Of a DNA stretch of 64,000 bases, positions 60,591 through 64,000 are shown piece after piece; position 1 is the stretch's first letter, and each line of letters begins with the position of its first letter. The stretch lies in the NCBI RefSeq assembly GCF_039521365.1, contig NZ_BAAACF010000012.1:1-64000 (forward strand), in the 5' to 3' direction. The notes under the pieces are model-generated. The model did not search any database. It saw only the letters and a list, made by a program, of their open reading frames with translations, and was not told where the DNA came from. The position numbers and the translations under genes are program-made. The DNA comes from Clostridium_AW malenominatum. GTDB lineage: Bacteria > Bacillota > Clostridia > Clostridiales > Clostridiaceae.

Positions 60591-62814
60591 GATTTAATTC
60601 CTCCTCTTTTAGTCCACAAGCATCTAGAAAGTCCTGCCATGTGATTCTTGTTTTTGATTTATTCTCATATAGTTTAGCTAAAATCTTATCCATTTTATCT
60701 TCACCGCCAACTAGTTTTTCAGCTTTCAAAATTTGAAGAGGTAATTTTGAGTATAGTCGCGTAGTTCTATCATTACCATCAATATCTCGAACATATTTTT
60801 GGGGCAGTATGTTTAAATATTCTGGATGTCTAGTATAAAAATTATTATTATTTTCTTTCACGTGAGCCTTCCACATGTCCACATAATTTTTTTGAGCATA
60901 TTCTTCTCCATGAGTTTTCTTAGCAACTCGATAAGTTGTATAGACAGTAAGTCCTTCAGCTGACCAATTTCTATTATTCCCACCTGAACCTATAGTGTGC
61001 ACTCCCCACCACTGATGAACAAGTTCATGAGATAATACTTCACCACTTGATGCTCCTTCTAATGTATTACTTAAATTTTCATCATTAAAACAGAATTCTC
61101 CCATGGTGCTATAATTAGGATATGCTAGTCCTCCTGGAAACAAGGCTGTTTTTTCTACTATTTTTAAAGGGGAATCTTTAGAAACATCCTTTAGCTTGCC
61201 ATAATGATTAATGCAATAATCAATAGTATCCTTCATCACTTTTTCAGCACTGGCATTCTTCATAGTATCCTCATGTTTACTGCTATAGTAAAACTCTATA
61301 GGCAATTCTTCATTGCTGAGCTGCTTCATAACATAATCACCAGCCATTAAAGATAAACGAGTACCCTTAAAATGAACAAACCATGTTTTCTTATCCCCAT
61401 CCTCTGAAAGTAACTTCGTGCTATCACCAGTCATATTTGCTACTACTTCACCATTCTCATCCTGTTGTGATGGATCCACTACTGGTATAAGCCCAGCAGG
61501 CATGGTAAGCTCACATGTAAATTCAGAATCTTCCTTGCTGTTTGCTACTTTGATATTGGGAAGAAGTTTATTGCTTGACAAATCAATATATTTGTCGCTA
61601 ATAGTAGTATATAGAATAAAACCACTGAGAAAATATAGAATTTTAGGTCTTCCCTCATATTCTATACTAAGCTTAATATTTTTTTCCTCAGGAAGGTTAA
61701 ATATAATATTAGTTTCTATGGCATCTAATCTTTTAAATGTAACCTTTTTATCATTTACAATTATTTGGTTAATAGTATATCCTGGATTTATTGTTAGTGT
61801 ACATCCCTGTTCACTGCTGCTCAAATTTTCAAGTGAGTATACTGCCTTTGCAGAAAGACTCCCTTTACTTCCATCAAATGAAATTTTCAAATCACTGTTT
61901 AACAACTGAAGCTCTTTATTTACCTTATCAGAACTATCCGCCGAATCACTATTAAACGCTTTAATAAGTTCTTCTTTAGATATAAAAAAAACATCAGGTT
62001 GATTTATAAAAGCGTAGAATCCACCACCAATCATTGCTACAGCCATTAAAGGAATATAAACTTTCCTTAAATTATGCAGCATAGAACCAAATATTCTTTT
62101 GCCATAGGAACGTACACACAACAACCCAACTAGCCACAAACCGCCAAATATCAAAAACCAAAATAATCTATTATGTTTCATTAAGCGAAATATTTGTGCA
62201 TTACTGAAATAATCTGAGAGTGTTGGAACTGAAGGTTTTATCCAATTTAAAATATTTCCAATAGGGAGACCTTCAATTAAGTTTGGCAACATTAATAGAA
62301 TAAATGTACCCATACTAAGATCTACACGATAGAAAATCTGATAAAATGCAGAAATTGATAAAATTGATAGTAATACGGATGGAAGCATCAAAAGAAAGAA
62401 GCTATTTAAGTAAGTATATCCATCAAAAACATTACCCATTTTTATAACTGTATATGGATAATAAAGGACTGAAGTAATAGAAACAGTAACAGTGGCTGCT
62501 ATTCCTATGGCAAGTAATCTCACCACATTTAATACTAAGGGGGATACAATACTATTTGTTAATACTTCAGTTTCATATTTATGTACCCTATTGAACTCTA
62601 ACAGGGTCAGTATTGCAAATAAAATTCCTCCACCTACCGCTCCAGCAATAGATGGATTTCCAATAAAGTGTCCAGATAAGGTTTTATTAACCATGCCATT
62701 GTACAAATTATATCCAGCCATTGGGCAAATCATAGTCAATATCATAATTAAATAAACAATTTTTGAATGGAAAATACGATTCAATTCCACCCTTAAATAG
62801 GAAAAGAAATTCAT
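60583..62814 (-). CDS. ABC-2 permease fused to M1-type metallopeptidase
   Basis: A 743-residue fusion. Residues 1-270 hold about seven transmembrane helices of an ABC-2 permease; residues 280-743 form an outer M1-like peptidase. The zinc site HELVH (596-600) is followed by Glu620 in WSAEG, one residue farther than the usual HExxH-x18-E spacing. The GAMEN exopeptidase motif is absent (GGLAYPN at 561-567 sits there). A transporter-linked protease might cleave an antimicrobial peptide at the surface (inference). It starts 2 bp after the ATPase gene. Confidence 0.85.
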   Translation of the reverse strand: MNFFSYLRVELNRIFHSKIVYLIMILTMICPMAGYNLYNGMVNKTLSGHFIGNPSIAGAVGGGILFAILTLLEFNRVHKYETEVLTNSIVSPLVLNVVRLLAIGIAATVTVSITSVLYYPYTVIKMGNVFDGYTYLNSFFLLMLPSVLLSILSISAFYQIFYRVDLSMGTFILLMLPNLIEGLPIGNILNWIKPSVPTLSDYFSNAQIFRLMKHNRLFWFLIFGGLWLVGLLCVRSYGKRIFGSMLHNLRKVYIPLMAVAMIGGGFYAFINQPDVFFISKEELIKAFNSDSADSSDKVNKELQLLNSDLKISFDGSKGSLSAKAVYSLENLSSSEQGCTLTINPGYTINQIIVNDKKVTFKRLDAIETNIIFNLPEEKNIKLSIEYEGRPKILYFLSGFILYTTISDKYIDLSSNKLLPNIKVANSKEDSEFTCELTMPAGLIPVVDPSQQDENGEVVANMTGDSTKLLSEDGDKKTWFVHFKGTRLSLMAGDYVMKQLSNEELPIEFYYSSKHEDTMKNASAEKVMKDTIDYCINHYGKLKDVSKDSPLKIVEKTALFPGGLAYPNYSTMGEFCFNDENLSNTLEGASSGEVLSHELVHQWWGVHTIGSGGNNRNWSAEGLTVYTTYRVAKKTHGEEYAQKNYVDMWKAHVKENNNNFYTRHPEYLNILPQKYVRDIDGNDRTTRLYSKLPLQILKAEKLVGGEDKMDKILAKLYENKSKTRITWQDFLDACGLKEEELNLE

Positions 62815-62816
62815 GA

Positions 62817-63680
62817 CTATTTCACCCCTTTCTCCATAATAAGATACATATAAGCATCCTCAAGAGTAGGCTCTACAGCTTGTGCAAAAGCTGGAAGTGT
62901 TTCCGCTACAATACGACAGGCAATACCACGGGCTGTGTTAACCCTTGATGTTATCTTATATTCTTGATTTACACTTTGTTCTGTTTTTTCCTCAAAGACT
63001 CCAACATGATTGTGTGCCGAGCCAATTAGTTCCTCTGGCGTACCTGTAAACAGAATTTGCCCATGATTAATAACAATCAGTTTATCACATACTGATTGTA
63101 CATCTTCAATTATATGGGTAGATAATAACACAATCTTATCCTGTGCAGTCTTGGAAAATAAGTTACGGAAATTAATACGTTCCTCAGGGTCAAGTCCAAC
63201 GGTCGGCTCATCAAAAATCAGTAATTCCGGATTACCCATAAGAGCTTGGGCAATCCCTACACGCTGTCTTTGGCCACCAGATAAAGTTGAAATACGTGCT
63301 TTACGTTTTTCTGTTAGATTTGTCTTCTCAATGACCTCTTTAATAACCTTCTTACTATTTTTAATTCCTTTTAGTGCTGCCATATAGTCTAAAAACTCCC
63401 ACACAGTAAGTTCGTCATAAAGCCCAAAGGATTGTGGTAGATATCCTAGACTTGCTTTTAGCTTTTTTTCATTCTTAAGTAATGGCACACCATCTATAAG
63501 AATTTCTCCGCTAGTTGGTATCAATCCTGCTACAAGGAGTTTCATGAGTGTTGACTTTCCTGCTCCATTAGGTCCTAAAAGTCCAATGAGGCTTGGGCTT
63601 TCTATTTGTAACGAAACATCCTTTAATGCTTTTTTACCAGTTTTATATGTCATATTTAAATTTTTAACTGAAATATTCAT
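62817..63680 (-). CDS. ABC transporter ATP-binding protein
   Basis: A 287-residue ATPase with Walker A GPNGAGKST, signature LSGGQRQRVGIAQAL and Walker B LLIFDEPTVGLDP, and a C-terminal extension of about 70 residues. It pairs with the two permease genes downstream. The first gene of this transporter, it lies 63 bp after the BceB-like gene. Confidence 0.93.
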   Translation of the reverse strand: MNISVKNLNMTYKTGKKALKDVSLQIESPSLIGLLGPNGAGKSTLMKLLVAGLIPTSGEILIDGVPLLKNEKKLKASLGYLPQSFGLYDELTVWEFLDYMAALKGIKNSKKVIKEVIEKTNLTEKRKARISTLSGGQRQRVGIAQALMGNPELLIFDEPTVGLDPEERINFRNLFSKTAQDKIVLLSTHIIEDVQSVCDKLIVINHGQILFTGTPEELIGSAHNHVGVFEEKTEQSVNQEYKITSRVNTARGIACRIVAETLPAFAQAVEPTLEDAYMYLIMEKGVK

Positions 63681-63743
63681 GGTTTTATCATCCTTTCATA
63701 TGACTTATTTAATATCTTCATACTTTATATGTAATGTACAGAA

Positions 63744-64000
63744 TTAAATATTATTTTTTACTATATTTTTATACCCTGTATATGTTATATAAAAATATAC
63801 TGCATAAATTACAATAAATAATAAAGCTGTTATTAAAGCTGAAAATCTAATATCTATTTGGTTAAACTTACTTATTTCTTTATTAACTACTGTAACACCA
63901 ATAATTGAATGGATTAATGCAAGTGTCATTGGAAGGCTAAAATATATCAAGGTTTGAATGAAGATTGTTTTGTCTATGATTTTTTTGTTTACACCAATTC
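63744..64000 (-). CDS. BceB-like FtsX permease (C-terminal fragment, cut by window end)
   Basis: An open frame with no stop up to the window edge; 85 residues are visible. They begin IGVNKKIIDKTIFIQTLIYF and end with two transmembrane helices (LALIHSIIGVTVV; ALITALLFIVIYAVYFYITY). This matches the C-terminus of bacitracin-type BceB permeases, where an IGV..K.I..T...QT.IYF.LP pattern precedes the last helices. A BceB partner for the BceS-like kinase is thus present. Confidence 0.8.
   Translation of the reverse strand, partial: IGVNKKIIDKTIFIQTLIYFSLPMTLALIHSIIGVTVVNKEISKFNQIDIRFSALITALLFIVIYAVYFYITYTGYKNIVKNNI

Noticed and set aside
1..64000. CRISPR arrays, rRNA, tRNA, prophage or insertion sequences
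   Set aside because: I looked for regularly spaced repeats, tRNA cloverleaf patterns and transposase or phage proteins and saw none.

Overview
The window looks like chromosomal DNA of a low-GC, anaerobic, amino-acid-fermenting Firmicute of the Clostridium type. The signs are very AT-rich intergenic DNA, strong GGAGG ribosome binding sites, ferredoxin-linked 2-oxoacid oxidation, rubrerythrin, sigma-54 enhancer-binding regulators, a T-box and a c-di-AMP riboswitch. I cannot name the species. I saw no rRNA, tRNA, CRISPR array, phage or transposase gene.

Layout. (1) 1-4.2 kb: a LytTR regulator / small membrane protein / ABC exporter cassette lies between the complete 3' end of an oxidoreductase beta-subunit gene and a second, truncated copy of that 3' end. 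(2) 4.2-11.8 kb: a predicted methionine-degradation operon (methionine gamma-lyase, NhaC-type transporter, four-subunit 2-oxoacid:ferredoxin oxidoreductase) behind a sigma-54 promoter, next to a TyrR-like activator. (3) 11.8-17.4 kb: a second sigma-54 unit with a GntP permease, a propionate-type CoA-transferase, a PAS/AAA+ activator and a MaoC hydratase. Both structural units have their own -24/-12 promoter. (4) 17.4-20.1 kb: a self-regulated GntR(YtrA)-ABC transporter operon. (5) 20-28.4 kb: SIMPL protein, SDR, formimidoylglutamase, small proteins, CsaA, AraC regulator, rubrerythrin and MltG. (6) 28.6-32.5 kb: a cystine-type ABC importer plus cystathionine gamma-lyase/synthase behind a T-box with a UGC (Cys) specifier. 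(7) 32.5-41.6 kb: a metal/envelope-stress region with two two-component systems, an HMA-SafE-cupredoxin protein, a Met-rich secreted protein, small Cys-rich proteins and an NlpC/P60 hydrolase, followed by a Zn/Cd P-type ATPase (41.8-44.3 kb). (8) 44.4-58 kb: a c-di-AMP riboswitch with a secreted protein, then mostly single genes on the minus strand (acetyltransferases, ECF sigma/anti-sigma pair, QueG-like protein, hydrolase, VanZ, Nudix, RidA, Vat-type acetyltransferase, nucleotidyltransferase). (9) 58-64 kb: a BceRS-like two-component system with an ABC transporter whose permease is fused to an M1-type peptidase, and the 3' end of a BceB-like permease that runs off the window.

Main discovery. 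In region 7, seven promoters share one rigid layout: an 8-bp half-site close to TCTTCATA, 3 bp, a second 8-bp half-site, exactly 9 bp, then a -10 hexamer. They precede the small Cys-rich membrane protein, the HMA-SafE-cupredoxin gene, the SHOCT protein, the Met-rich protein, a 42-residue CC protein too short for usual gene calling, one of the two-component systems itself, and the NlpC/P60 hydrolase. This defines a local OmpR-type regulon that appears to answer metal (probably copper) or envelope stress.
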